Shown here piece by piece: positions 52,220 to 60,945 of a stretch of 64,000 bases of DNA. The translations under genes were made by a program, and so were the position numbers. The stretch spans positions 1-64,000 of the forward strand of contig CAZZAM010000018.1 of NCBI GenBank assembly GCA_964652775.1, written 5' to 3'. This DNA is from UBA11346 sp038060575. GTDB lineage: Bacteria; Planctomycetota; UBA11346. The notes beneath the pieces were generated by a model that did not search any database, had not been told where the DNA came from, and saw only the letters and a list, made by a program, of their open reading frames with translations. Position 1 is the first letter of the stretch, and every line of letters begins with the position of its first letter.

Positions 52220-52792
52220 GTGCTGACTGTCATCGACAACTACGATTCGTTCACCTTCAACCTGGTCCAGTATGTCTGGGAGCTGGGCTGCCAGGTCACG
52301 GTGTATCGCAATGACGAGGTGACGGCCGAGCAGGTGTTGGCTGAGAAGCCGCAGCACATCGTGATCTCGCCGGGACCAGCGACGCCACTCGAGGCAGGGA
52401 TCTCGCTAGCGGTGATCGCGTTAGCGGCCAAGCAACGGGTGCCGCTGCTTGGTGTCTGTCTTGGGCATCAGTCAATTGGCCACGCGTTCGGTGGCGTCGT
52501 GCGCCGCGCTGGACGCCTCATGCACGGCAAGACGAGTCGCATCGTCCACGATAGCCATGGCGTGTTCACTGGACTGCCGAGTCCGTTCACCGCTACACGC
52601 TATCACAGTTTGGTGGTCGATGATGCGTTGCCCACGTGCCTAGTCGCGACCGCGTGGAGCGAAGATCAGCACGAACTGATGGGCGTGCGCCATCGCGAAC
52701 TGCCAATCGAAGGCGTGCAGTTCCATCCCGAAAGTTTTCTGACTGAACACGGTCATGCGATGCTGAAGAACTTCTTGGAGGGCAAGCGGTGA
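52220..52792 (+). CDS. pabA: Glutamine amidotransferase of anthranilate/aminodeoxychorismate synthase
   Basis: The 190-aa class I glutaminase has LTVIDNYDSFTFNLVQYVWEL, VISPGPATPLEAG, the nucleophile Cys in LLGVCLGHQSIGHAFGG, and the His-Glu pair in GVQFHPESFLTEHG. It passes ammonia to TrpE or PabB for tryptophan or folate; TrpG and PabA cannot be told apart, as no trpE or pabB is nearby. GTG start at 52220. Its stop overlaps the scpB start. Confidence 0.92.
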   Translation: MLTVIDNYDSFTFNLVQYVWELGCQVTVYRNDEVTAEQVLAEKPQHIVISPGPATPLEAGISLAVIALAAKQRVPLLGVCLGHQSIGHAFGGVVRRAGRLMHGKTSRIVHDSHGVFTGLPSPFTATRYHSLVVDDALPTCLVATAWSEDQHELMGVRHRELPIEGVQFHPESFLTEHGHAMLKNFLEGKR

Positions 52793-53430
52793 TGAGCGAT
52801 CCAGATTCTCCCGAGCCAGTCGATGCCGGAGCCCAGGCCCCTGTAGCGAACGTCGTGGTTCCTGTCGCTTCCGACGAGGCGCCACCACCTGACGCCGCTG
52901 AATTAACACCATCAGAAATTCGCATGGCGGTCGAAGGCGTCCTGTTCGTCAGTCCCAAGCCGGTGTCGATGGCGCGATTACTCGATGCGCTGCCTGGTTG
53001 CGACGAAGAGTATTTGCGCGGCCTGTTGCTTGGTCTCGCTGATCGGTTGCGCAGCGAGCGTCGCGGCTGGGATCTGGTCGAGATCGCCGGCGGTTGGCAA
53101 CTGCTGACCCGCGCCGAAGTTCATCCGTGGGTGCGCCGCTTCGAGAAGCGCACGCTGCCCGAACGTTTGACCCGCAGCGCGCTCGAAACGCTGGCCGTGG
53201 TCGCGTACAAACAGCCGGTCGGACGCGGTGCGATCGAAGACATTCGCGGTGTGCAATGCGGCCCGGTGCTGCGTCAGCTCATGGATCTCAAGCTGATTCA
53301 AGTCACCGGTCGCGACGAGAGTGCACTCGGTCGACCGTTACTCTACGGCACCACCGAGCAATTCCTCTCGCGCTTCGGCTTGGCTCGTCCGTCGGACCTG
53401 CCCAAGAGCCACGAGTTCGGCGCGGTCTGA
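52792..53430 (+). CDS. scpB: Segregation and condensation protein B
   Basis: The 212-aa protein has an acidic/Pro-rich N-terminal extension (residues 1-45) followed by two winged-helix domains: RMAVEGVLFVSPKPVSMARL, then LPERLTRSALETLAVVAYKQPVGRGAIEDIRGV, the ScpB signature. It bridges SMC-kleisin complexes in chromosome segregation. ATG 52792 with GGAGGG upstream is used; a GTG one codon earlier is possible. No scpA was seen in the window. Confidence 0.95.
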   Translation: MSDPDSPEPVDAGAQAPVANVVVPVASDEAPPPDAAELTPSEIRMAVEGVLFVSPKPVSMARLLDALPGCDEEYLRGLLLGLADRLRSERRGWDLVEIAGGWQLLTRAEVHPWVRRFEKRTLPERLTRSALETLAVVAYKQPVGRGAIEDIRGVQCGPVLRQLMDLKLIQVTGRDESALGRPLLYGTTEQFLSRFGLARPSDLPKSHEFGAV

Positions 53431-53465
53431 TTTCGTCATGCACTACGCCAACAATCATGGCAACT

Positions 53466-53618
53466 CCAAGGCAACCGCAGAGGCGCAGAGGCCGCTGAGA
53501 TCGCAGAGGGATCCAGGATGAGGCATGCACTCCGTAAGACTCGTCTGACTTCCGGACAACGATCACAATTTCGAATCTCTGCGTCCTCAGCGGCCTCTGC
53601 GCCTCTGCGGTTGCCTTG
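53466..53618. repeat. F1 phrase hairpin, copy 9
   Basis: Inverted arms CCAAGGCAACCGCAGAGGCG and CGCCTCTGCGGTTGCCTTG lie between scpB and the next gene on the same strand. The middle is unlike copies 1, 5, 7 and 10 and lacks the core. Confidence 0.88.
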
Positions 53619-53631
53619 AGAGTATGCAGTC

Positions 53632-55671
53632 ATGCCGAAGTGGGGTTACGCCATCGTGCTTGCGCTCACCGCCCTCTTGGCCGGCTATGTATTCTGGCCA
53701 AGCGGAGCACCGACGCAGGTCGCCGCATTTCCGCAGCCGTTGCCAGCGACATTCACGGTCACTGGCGAACTTGGTGAGCAAGTTGTCACTGTCGGCAAGA
53801 TCCGCGTTGCCGGGTTGGAACGCAGCGCCAACGCCCGCGCGATCGCTGTTTTCCGCTCGCGCTGCGATCGTCTGGCCGTGCCACCAACGCAAGTTCTTGA
53901 AGAAATCGACACCAAGGCAGCGCGCGCCTATGGCGTCGATGGATCGCACCGACTGACGACCGTCGACGAGGAACGCACGTGGGGATCGTACAACGGTGGT
54001 GGTGCGATTCATGATCCGAAGCGACGTCGACTCATGCTGGTGGAAGCAAACGAGATCCGCGAACTGACCGCGGCTGCGGCTCGCCTGGATGAGCCGCAGT
54101 TGGTGGAGTTGCCCACCCAACTCTCCAGCTTGACGGTCGATGGCACCGTCCTGATCCGCGACAAAAACGTCTGGCATTTTCCGGGTCATTTGCGTCCGCC
54201 AGCGAACGGACGCATCGCGAACATCATTGGCCTGATCACCCAAGCTCGGCTCGCGCAAATGGGCGCGATGCCCGCCGCAGCAGTTCCTGCTCACACGCTG
54301 AACTGGAGCGGTCGCGACGGCCATGCGCAGGAGCTTCGATTATTGATGCACGCGGAGCGCTCGTGGTTGGTCCTGACTGGCCTGCCTCCACAGGAACTGT
54401 CGCCTGCGCACGCCGCGCAGTGGAACGCTGCCTGCTCAGCACTGCGCGTGGATCTGCTCTGCGACCAACCGGCTAACGAGAATTTGCAGCAGATCGTGGT
54501 GCAACGAGATGGCCGTGAATTCCTGCGCCTCGAACATCGTGGCCTACTCAGCGAAGAACAGGATCGACCATGGTCCGTAATATGGCCCGGTGGCGATGAA
54601 CCTGCAATCTACGCTGCCGGCGAACTTATCGAAGCGGCTGTGCGCAACCTCACCGTGACCATGCCGCTGCTGGGCAGGGAGCCAGTAGGACTGGGCACAA
54701 CGTCGATCACCATCGATTACCGTGGCGCGCCGTCGTTGCGACTCGTTCTCAGCGACAACCGCGCGTGGAGTGACGGTTGGGTCGGAACGGCAAACACCTT
54801 ACCCCCACCGCTGGATCGCCTCCTTCCCGACACCTTCTTTGATCCCAGGCCGTGTCCGATCGATCCCGCACGGGTGGTGAAAATGCAACGCCGCTGGGTC
54901 AACGATGCAACCCGAGACGAAGTAATGAGCCGTCCCGAAAAAGGAACTTGGGAACGCCGTTGGCCAACCAACGCCGTACCGGCAGACGCTTTCGCCGTCG
55001 AACGCATCGTACGTGTCCTGTGCCGACTGCATGCCAGTGCCGTGCGTATGCGCAAGCCAGGCGAACCGTTACCGGCCATCATGGCTGAGATAAGCCTGCG
55101 GATTGCGCCCATCGCCGCTAAACGAGTCAGCATCGAGAGTGAAGTCGAGTTGGTCGACACGCTCGTCCAAGATCGCGGCTGGACCCTCCATCGTGACGGC
55201 GACACCTGGCTACTGGCGAAGATGGGCGACACGCTGACCTACACCGTCGATGCTGGATCGGTCGATGCCATGCTTGCCGATGTGTCCAGCAATCGGCTGT
55301 TCCCGATCGCGCCCAGTCTCGTCACTGCCATCGACATCGGCGGCAGCCAGCCGTTCCGTCTCGAACGATCCGGCGAGCAGTGGTTACGCTGCGTCGTCGG
55401 CACACCCAAGTTGCCCATCAATGCGCTCGCAGCGCGTCGACTGCTCCTCGCCCTGACGACCCTGGCAGCGTCAACCAGCGCAGTCGCCCCCGCACATGGC
55501 ACACCTATCTCTCTCGAAACTGTCGATAACGAACGCATCGCGGTGGTCGTTGGACCGCGCGGCACAACTGGCATAGCGGTCGGCACCACCCACGGCGGCC
55601 GCTTGCTCAGCGATCTTGCCGCATGGAGTCAGGTCGATCTGCGACCCGAGAGTTACCAGGCAACGCCATGA
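53632..55671 (+). CDS. Membrane-anchored protein with DUF4340-like repeats
   Basis: The 679-aa protein has one N-terminal membrane helix (YAIVLALTALLAGYVFW) and a large outside or periplasmic part. Blocks such as RTWGSYNGGGAIHDPKRRRL, GWTLHRDGDTWLLAK and FRLERSGEQWLRCVVG resemble DUF4340 units, found in bacteria next to ABC transporters of the gliding type; no transporter is nearby here. ATG 53632 follows the F1 hairpin by 13 bases. The function is unknown and the assignment is by resemblance only. Confidence 0.8.
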   Translation: MPKWGYAIVLALTALLAGYVFWPSGAPTQVAAFPQPLPATFTVTGELGEQVVTVGKIRVAGLERSANARAIAVFRSRCDRLAVPPTQVLEEIDTKAARAYGVDGSHRLTTVDEERTWGSYNGGGAIHDPKRRRLMLVEANEIRELTAAAARLDEPQLVELPTQLSSLTVDGTVLIRDKNVWHFPGHLRPPANGRIANIIGLITQARLAQMGAMPAAAVPAHTLNWSGRDGHAQELRLLMHAERSWLVLTGLPPQELSPAHAAQWNAACSALRVDLLCDQPANENLQQIVVQRDGREFLRLEHRGLLSEEQDRPWSVIWPGGDEPAIYAAGELIEAAVRNLTVTMPLLGREPVGLGTTSITIDYRGAPSLRLVLSDNRAWSDGWVGTANTLPPPLDRLLPDTFFDPRPCPIDPARVVKMQRRWVNDATRDEVMSRPEKGTWERRWPTNAVPADAFAVERIVRVLCRLHASAVRMRKPGEPLPAIMAEISLRIAPIAAKRVSIESEVELVDTLVQDRGWTLHRDGDTWLLAKMGDTLTYTVDAGSVDAMLADVSSNRLFPIAPSLVTAIDIGGSQPFRLERSGEQWLRCVVGTPKLPINALAARRLLLALTTLAASTSAVAPAHGTPISLETVDNERIAVVVGPRGTTGIAVGTTHGGRLLSDLAAWSQVDLRPESYQATP

Positions 55672-55731
55672 TACGCAGTTGCAATGCCACCGTCCGGACT
55701 GCTGCCTTCAGGATCACTTGGACAATCACGA

Positions 55732-56625
55732 ATGAGCAGTGATCGCATTTCATTAAAGCAACGCGTCCTCGCTGATCTCGCCGCCGCAGATTGCGCGCCG
55801 CTGCATCGCTTCGGTCAAAACTTCATGATCGACCAGCATGTGCTGGATGCGTTGATCAGCGCCCTTGGCCCGCTGCGTGGCCGCCGCGTAATCGAGATCG
55901 GTCCCGGCACCGGCGTGCTGACCGCACGGCTGATCGACGAAGGCGCGCAGGTGTTGGCGATCGAGATCGACCGCGGTCTCACTGACCATCTGACCACCAC
56001 GTTGGTTCCGCGCGGACTCACCCTGGTTCACGGCGATGCGTTGGCAGCGAAGGGCCGACTGCACGATGACATCGTCGCCTGGGCCGCAGCCGGCGACTGG
56101 TCGCTGGCGTCGAACCTGCCTTACGACGTTGCGATTCCCGTGGTGACCGAATGTGCTGCGCTGCCACGCCAACCACAGAACATGGTTGCCACTGTCCAAT
56201 TTGAATGCGGCCGTCGCCTGTGCAGCCGCCCTGGTGATGACGCCTGGGGTGCCAGCGCAGCGGTCTTGCAGGCCGCCGGTGAGCCGCGCATCGTTCGCCG
56301 CGTCAACTGCGCGTCGTTCCATCCCAGACCACGGGTCGACAGCGCCATCGTCGCCTGGACGCCCCGGCAACCGCTGCCAGCGGGATTCGCTCTATGGGTC
56401 CGTGGTCTTTTTGCCTACCGCCGCAAAGTCCTGCCCCGTGCACTGATGGATCTCGCCGAGTCGCTTCCCACGGCGGCGTCCGCAGCGGCCAGTACAAGCC
56501 AAGCGCGTGATGCGGTCACCACCGCCTGCGCCGCCGCAGGGATCGACGCCGCGCGCCGAGTCGAGAACCTGGATGCGCCCGAACTGCTGAACCTCTATGC
56601 CCACGTTCGCGCCTTGGCGAACTGA
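55732..56625 (+). CDS. rsmA: 16S rRNA dimethyladenosine transferase
   Basis: Dimethylates two adjacent adenines near the 3' end of 16S rRNA. The 297-aa protein has HRFGQNFMIDQHVLDALI, the SAM-binding VIEIGPGTGVLTARL, VLAIEIDRGL and the catalytic SNLPYDVAIPVV (NLPY motif). The C-terminal part FHPRPRVDSAIVAW is also typical. ATG 55732 (MSSDRISLK) was chosen as the upstream 16 residues are not family-like. It is followed within 30 bases by the ppiC-type gene region with the F3 element. Confidence 0.96.
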   Translation: MSSDRISLKQRVLADLAAADCAPLHRFGQNFMIDQHVLDALISALGPLRGRRVIEIGPGTGVLTARLIDEGAQVLAIEIDRGLTDHLTTTLVPRGLTLVHGDALAAKGRLHDDIVAWAAAGDWSLASNLPYDVAIPVVTECAALPRQPQNMVATVQFECGRRLCSRPGDDAWGASAAVLQAAGEPRIVRRVNCASFHPRPRVDSAIVAWTPRQPLPAGFALWVRGLFAYRRKVLPRALMDLAESLPTAASAAASTSQARDAVTTACAAAGIDAARRVENLDAPELLNLYAHVRALAN

Positions 56626-56651
56626 AGGACCACGATGCGTCACTCCGACAC

Positions 56652-56835
56652 CCTAGAAAACTCATTAGGTTCGCGGTTCGTGGTTCGCGGTTCGCGGTTG
56701 GTCAACGACATGCAATATCAGTATGCACCTACACATATTCACGCGTGGGATGAAAGTGTCGATTGGATGCAAGCCGCTGAGCGAGAACCCCGAACTGCGA
56801 ACCACGAACCGCGAACTGCGACGCTTGGGTTCACA
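56652..56835. repeat. F3 phrase hairpin (GGTTCGC family)
   Basis: The heptamer GGTTCGC/GGTTCGT is repeated four times at 56668-56700. It is inverted as CGAACTGCGAACCACGAACC and on at 56783-56820. The left box CCTAGAAAACTCATT (56652-56666) resembles the inverse F1 end CCTAGATTACTCTTTT. CTTGGGTTCACA follows on the right. The right arm is translated as part of the next gene. Confidence 0.82.
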
Positions 56836-57984
56836 TATCTTGCCGCACTGCTGCTGGCCACATCCGTGGTCTGTGCTGGCGAAGCGTTGCCGCCCGATGC
56901 GGTCGCACGTGTCAATGGCCAGGTGATCTCGCTGCGCCAGCTGACTGGCGAACTGCTGCGTCGTGAGGGTGCTGACGTGGTGTTGCAATGGGTGCAGACC
57001 CATCTTGAAGGCCTCGACTGGAATGCGCTCAGTGACAACGACGTCGTGATGACGGTTGCCGGCCACACCCTGCGCAAGTGCGATCTCAGCCAGATGGTGC
57101 TCCGAGACAAGGCCGCCAAAGTGCGCGATGAACTGGTTGACATCATGATCGTCGAACAGGCGCTGGTCGCCGAAGGCGTCCTGGTCGATGACGCTGCACT
57201 CGCCAGCGAATTTCGCCTGATGGAGCGTGCATTCCAACGCCGCATCGCCGATAGCGGCAAAGGCTATGTTGATTTCGCCAGTTATTTGAAGGCAAAAGAG
57301 AAAATGACCGTCCAACAGTTTCTCGCCCAACCAGCCGTACGCATGGTAGCTGGTCTGCATCAGATCGTGCGCAAGCGAGTCAGCAACGCGTGGGACGACG
57401 GGAAACTGCAGGCCAAACTTGAGCGCGAACGCTCGCGCTGGAATCAACAGGCCGCCGTCGATATGTCGATCATCCACTGGCCGTTCCATGATCCCAAGAA
57501 CGGCACCAGTCGTGACAACCAGCTCAAGGCCGCTGAATCATTGTATGTACAGATCGCCACCAAGCAGACCACCTTCGCTAACTCCTGGAATGTGTTCGGC
57601 AAAGGCTGGGACGCGAGTGGTCCGGATGGTCGCGTCGGCTGGGTTAATCGTGAGGGACGCCGCAGCGACGATGGCAGTCGCCGCGTTCCGCCCGAGGTAC
57701 TGGAATACGCCTTCAAGCACCATGGTCCATTCCCCGTGCTGCTGCGTCCTATCACGCACAAAAACGGCATCGACATCGTGCTGCTCCATGGTGAACGCGA
57801 GGCCCGGGCCGTGACCCTGGCCGAAGTCCGCGCGCAGATGATGGAAGATATCTTTGAAAGCGAACTAGAGGAACAGACCAAGACATGCATCATTGAGTTA
57901 CGCCAAGCGGCAAGCAAAGAGTTCGCTTCGCTGCCCGCAGTCCTGCGCGCCTACGAAACCCAGAAACCGGCAACCGAGCGATGA
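56767..57984 (+). CDS. Exported PpiC/SurA-type peptidyl-prolyl isomerase-like protein
   Basis: The protein has a signal-like segment TYLAALLLATSVVCAGEA, a SurA-like helical N-domain (VARVNGQVISLRQLTGELLR) and a parvulin-like part about two-thirds along (VDMSIIHWPF, VFGKGWDASGPDG, GWVNREGRR). A C-terminal helix follows. It probably folds or guides outer-membrane or secreted proteins. The start is uncertain: ATG 56767 puts the translated F3 arm (REPRTANHEPRTAT) in front of the signal; ATG 56710 is longer. The stop overlaps the marC start (ATGA). Confidence 0.85.
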   Translation: MQAAEREPRTANHEPRTATLGFTYLAALLLATSVVCAGEALPPDAVARVNGQVISLRQLTGELLRREGADVVLQWVQTHLEGLDWNALSDNDVVMTVAGHTLRKCDLSQMVLRDKAAKVRDELVDIMIVEQALVAEGVLVDDAALASEFRLMERAFQRRIADSGKGYVDFASYLKAKEKMTVQQFLAQPAVRMVAGLHQIVRKRVSNAWDDGKLQAKLERERSRWNQQAAVDMSIIHWPFHDPKNGTSRDNQLKAAESLYVQIATKQTTFANSWNVFGKGWDASGPDGRVGWVNREGRRSDDGSRRVPPEVLEYAFKHHGPFPVLLRPITHKNGIDIVLLHGEREARAVTLAEVRAQMMEDIFESELEEQTKTCIIELRQAASKEFASLPAVLRAYETQKPATER

Positions 57985-58628
57985 ACTCCGATGTCATTGT
58001 TGATGTCTTAAAGCTCTTCGTCCCGATCTTCGTGGTCGTCAGCCCGATCGGGCTGGTGCCATTATTCGTCGGCATGACCCAAAACGACAACGTGCAACAA
58101 CGGCGACGCACGGCGTGGATCGCCGCCTGCACGACGACATTCGTCCTGCTGGGTGCGAGCTTCGCCGGCCAGGCCCTGTTCAGTTTCTTCAGCATCTCAC
58201 TTGATGCCTTCCGCATCGCTGGCGGCATTCTCCTGTTCTTGATCGGTCTCGACTTCGTGAATGTGCGCCAGACCAGAACCAAGACCACCGACCCAGAATA
58301 CGAGGAAAGCATCCGCAAAGAAGAGGTTGGCATCATCCCGCTCGCCATCCCGATGCTCGCCGGACCCGGTGCGGTGGCGACGGTCATGGTCCAACACGGC
58401 GATCGCGGTTATTCCCTCGCTGCCAACCTTCCACACATTGCTGCGATCGTTCTCCTCGGCGCCGTCACCTTGGTCACGCTCCTCGCTGCCGTACGCCTGC
58501 AACGCCACCTGACCCCAACCGTCATCGGCTTGTGCTTACGCGTTGAAGGCCTGCTACTGACTGCTATCGCCGTTGAAATGGTAGTGCGCGGCGTAACCAA
58601 TCTCGTCCTGATGGTTGGCAAAGGATGA
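57981..58628 (+). CDS. marC: MarC-family integral membrane protein
   Basis: The 215-aa protein has six hydrophobic segments and MarC signatures: LFVPIFVVVSPIGLVPLFVG, DAFRIAGGILLFLIGLDF, IIPLAIPMLAGPGAVATVMV and GLCLRVEGLLLTAIAVEMVV. MarC proteins are of unknown transport function. It overlaps the PpiC-type gene by four bases and ends 206 bases before the M61 gene. Confidence 0.93.
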   Translation: MNSDVIVDVLKLFVPIFVVVSPIGLVPLFVGMTQNDNVQQRRRTAWIAACTTTFVLLGASFAGQALFSFFSISLDAFRIAGGILLFLIGLDFVNVRQTRTKTTDPEYEESIRKEEVGIIPLAIPMLAGPGAVATVMVQHGDRGYSLAANLPHIAAIVLLGAVTLVTLLAAVRLQRHLTPTVIGLCLRVEGLLLTAIAVEMVVRGVTNLVLMVGKG

Positions 58629-58834
58629 GCAGAAGCGATAGCGAACCACCCACCCACAGCGCGAATAGCGGACAGGGACCGAAAGGGCTTGGCCTTGACC
58701 AAACAAACAGCCGCAGTTCTGACCGCCGCCGAACCGCACAACAGACACTGCGCGCCCATCCAGATTACGCTGAATACGTGCATAGTGTCTGCGCTCACGT
58801 GAACCGGTCAGCCGCAGCAAAGAGCCTCTGAATC

Positions 58835-60742
58835 ATGCGTACGTATTCCATTCCGGTGCTACGCGTCGCCTGTCTCAGTCTCGTGGCTTGGACGATAGCC
58901 ACCGCCGCTGACATCAGCCTCGTGGTTGACGCGACCGCTTTGCCCGGTGAAGGCCTGCTGCGTTCACGGCTGACGCTGCCCATTCTCGGACATGCGGTGA
59001 CGTTGCGCTATCCGGAATGGATTCCTGGCACCCATGCACCAAGCGGTCCGGTTCGCAACCTGGGCGGGTTGATCGCGCACGACCAGGCTGGACACGTCGT
59101 AGCGTGGACGCGTGATCCGCGCGACGTCTTCCGCTTCACCTTCCAGCCAACCGCCGACGCGACCGCTTTGGTCATCGATCTGACCTACATCGCCAACCAG
59201 CCCGACGATAATTCGGAAGGCGTTGACATCATCGGCCAGCACGACTACGGACTGATCAACTGGAACTGCGTTCTGTTGGTGCCAACTGAGGCCAAGATTG
59301 CCACTGCGACATGCGTGGCCTCGGTGAAACTGCCAGCGGGCTGGTCGTGGGGCGCAGCGTTGCAGGAATCGACCCGTAACGGTGATCTGGTTTCATTCGC
59401 ACCGACAACGATCGCAACGCTGGTGGATTGTCCGCTCCTCATCGGCTCGCGTCTTGAGCGTGTTCGCCTCCATGCCCAGGGCGCCGACGGACCTGAGGTG
59501 ACTCTGCATATCGCCGCACCGGCACGCAGTGCGCAGCTGCGTGATGAGCATTTCATCACCGGATTGCGGCGCATGACCAACGAGTCCTTCGTCATGTTCG
59601 GCGGCGCGTGGTTCCCGCACTATGACGTCCTCATGATCCTCAACGGCAGCATGATGGGCCTCGAGCACAGTGCCTGCTCGGTCAATGGCTTTGGCGCGTG
59701 GCTCGGTGCGACCGCCCTGCATGCTCCCTGGCAGCTAGAACTCCTGCCGCACGAATACATCCACTCCTGGATCGGGAAGTATCGCCGTCCTCAGGGCATG
59801 CTGGTTGACGATTTCACAACTACACCGGTGCAAGATCTGCTGTGGGTCTATGAAGGACTGACCGAATACCTCGGCCGTGTGCTGGCGGTGCGCAGCGGCA
59901 TCATGACCGCGAACACCTGGCGCACTGACCTTGCCAGCACGATCGCTGAACTGGCTGCGCAGCCTGGCCGTCGCTGGCGCACGATCCGTGACACCTGCGT
60001 GTCCACCCATCTTTTGCGTGCGTCTTCGCGTCACCACGGCGGCCTGCGGCGCGGACAGGACTACTACTACGAAGGCGCCTTATTCTGGCTCGCTGCCGAC
60101 CTGCACATGCGCACGCAGAGCTCCGGTAAACGCAGTCTCGATGATTTCTGTCGCGCATTTTTCGGACCGCAGGGCGTGCGTAAACCCGGCTATAACCAGG
60201 CTGACGTCATCGCTGCGCTGAACGAGATCTGTCCCGCTGATTGGTCGGGCATGATCACCCGCTGGATCGACACCACCGGTGATCTCGATACGAACTGGGT
60301 GACCGGCAGCGGCTGGAAACTGCGGATGGTCTCTGGTGCCGCAGCCATCGAACATATTGTTCCCACCCAGGTAACGCAGGAAGATATCCACAACGCCATC
60401 GGGCTCACTCTACACGATGGCTGGGTCAGTAGCGTCCTCGCGGGGTCCCTCGCGGATGCCGCCGGGATTGAGAACGAAGACTTCGTCCATTCGGTCAATG
60501 GTACTCCACTGAGCAACGACAAGAGCGCGCTTGCCCGCGCCGTTTTGCATTCGCCCCATCAGCCGATCTTGCAACTGTACGTCTGCCGAAACCGCACCGA
60601 CTGGTCATTCAAAAACATCACCTACCAAGCTGGCGTAACCCGCTCCAAACTCGAGCGCGTCGAGGATGCGCCCGATCTTTTACAGGCCATCCTAACGCCG
60701 CAGGTCGTAGTTCAGCCAGCGCTCTCGCCCAGCGCACCCTGA
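58835..60742 (+). CDS. Exported M61-family (glycyl aminopeptidase-like) metallopeptidase with PDZ domain
   Basis: The 635-aa protein has a signal peptide (RTYSIPVLRVACLSLVAWTI) and a beta-rich N-domain (about 25-200). The catalytic domain has the zinc motif HEYIHSW (His306) and the downstream ligand Glu in LLWVYEGLTEYLG. A C-terminal PDZ domain lies at about 520-610 (GWVSSVLAGSLADAAGIENED, HSVNGTPL). It removes residues from peptides outside the cytoplasm. A GGSMMGLEHS stretch is typical of M61. It ends at a convergent junction with F1 copy 10. Confidence 0.93.
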   Translation: MRTYSIPVLRVACLSLVAWTIATAADISLVVDATALPGEGLLRSRLTLPILGHAVTLRYPEWIPGTHAPSGPVRNLGGLIAHDQAGHVVAWTRDPRDVFRFTFQPTADATALVIDLTYIANQPDDNSEGVDIIGQHDYGLINWNCVLLVPTEAKIATATCVASVKLPAGWSWGAALQESTRNGDLVSFAPTTIATLVDCPLLIGSRLERVRLHAQGADGPEVTLHIAAPARSAQLRDEHFITGLRRMTNESFVMFGGAWFPHYDVLMILNGSMMGLEHSACSVNGFGAWLGATALHAPWQLELLPHEYIHSWIGKYRRPQGMLVDDFTTTPVQDLLWVYEGLTEYLGRVLAVRSGIMTANTWRTDLASTIAELAAQPGRRWRTIRDTCVSTHLLRASSRHHGGLRRGQDYYYEGALFWLAADLHMRTQSSGKRSLDDFCRAFFGPQGVRKPGYNQADVIAALNEICPADWSGMITRWIDTTGDLDTNWVTGSGWKLRMVSGAAAIEHIVPTQVTQEDIHNAIGLTLHDGWVSSVLAGSLADAAGIENEDFVHSVNGTPLSNDKSALARAVLHSPHQPILQLYVCRNRTDWSFKNITYQAGVTRSKLERVEDAPDLLQAILTPQVVVQPALSPSAP

Positions 60743-60767
60743 TTCCATATTGCCCCGTTGAAAAATT

Positions 60768-60944
60768 CCAAGGCAACCGCAGAGGCGCAGAGGCCGCTGA
60801 GATCGCAGATGAGAGAATAATATTATTGTCACCATGCGGATGATTTATAGCGAGCGCAAAGATTCTCCCAACCCTAATCCTCTGCGCCCTCTGCGTAACT
60901 CTGCGCCTCTGCGGTTGCCTTGTAAGAAGTAATCTAGACTGATC
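60768..60944. repeat. F1 phrase hairpin, copy 10
   Basis: Inverted arms lie at 60768-60922, with the core TCACCATGCGGATGA at 60829-60843. The right box TCTAGACTGATC (60933-60944) lies one base before the reverse stop (TTA at 60946) of the M48 gene. Convergent junction between the M61 and M48 genes. Confidence 0.88.
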
Positions 60945-60945
60945 C

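Noticed and set aside
58625..58831. A 68-aa open frame overlapping the marC stop by four bases
   Set aside because: The ATGA coupling is tempting, but the product is low-complexity and polar, without hydrophobic core or family, and no homologue can be checked. The region also carries a loose inverted repeat. Left out as a gene.
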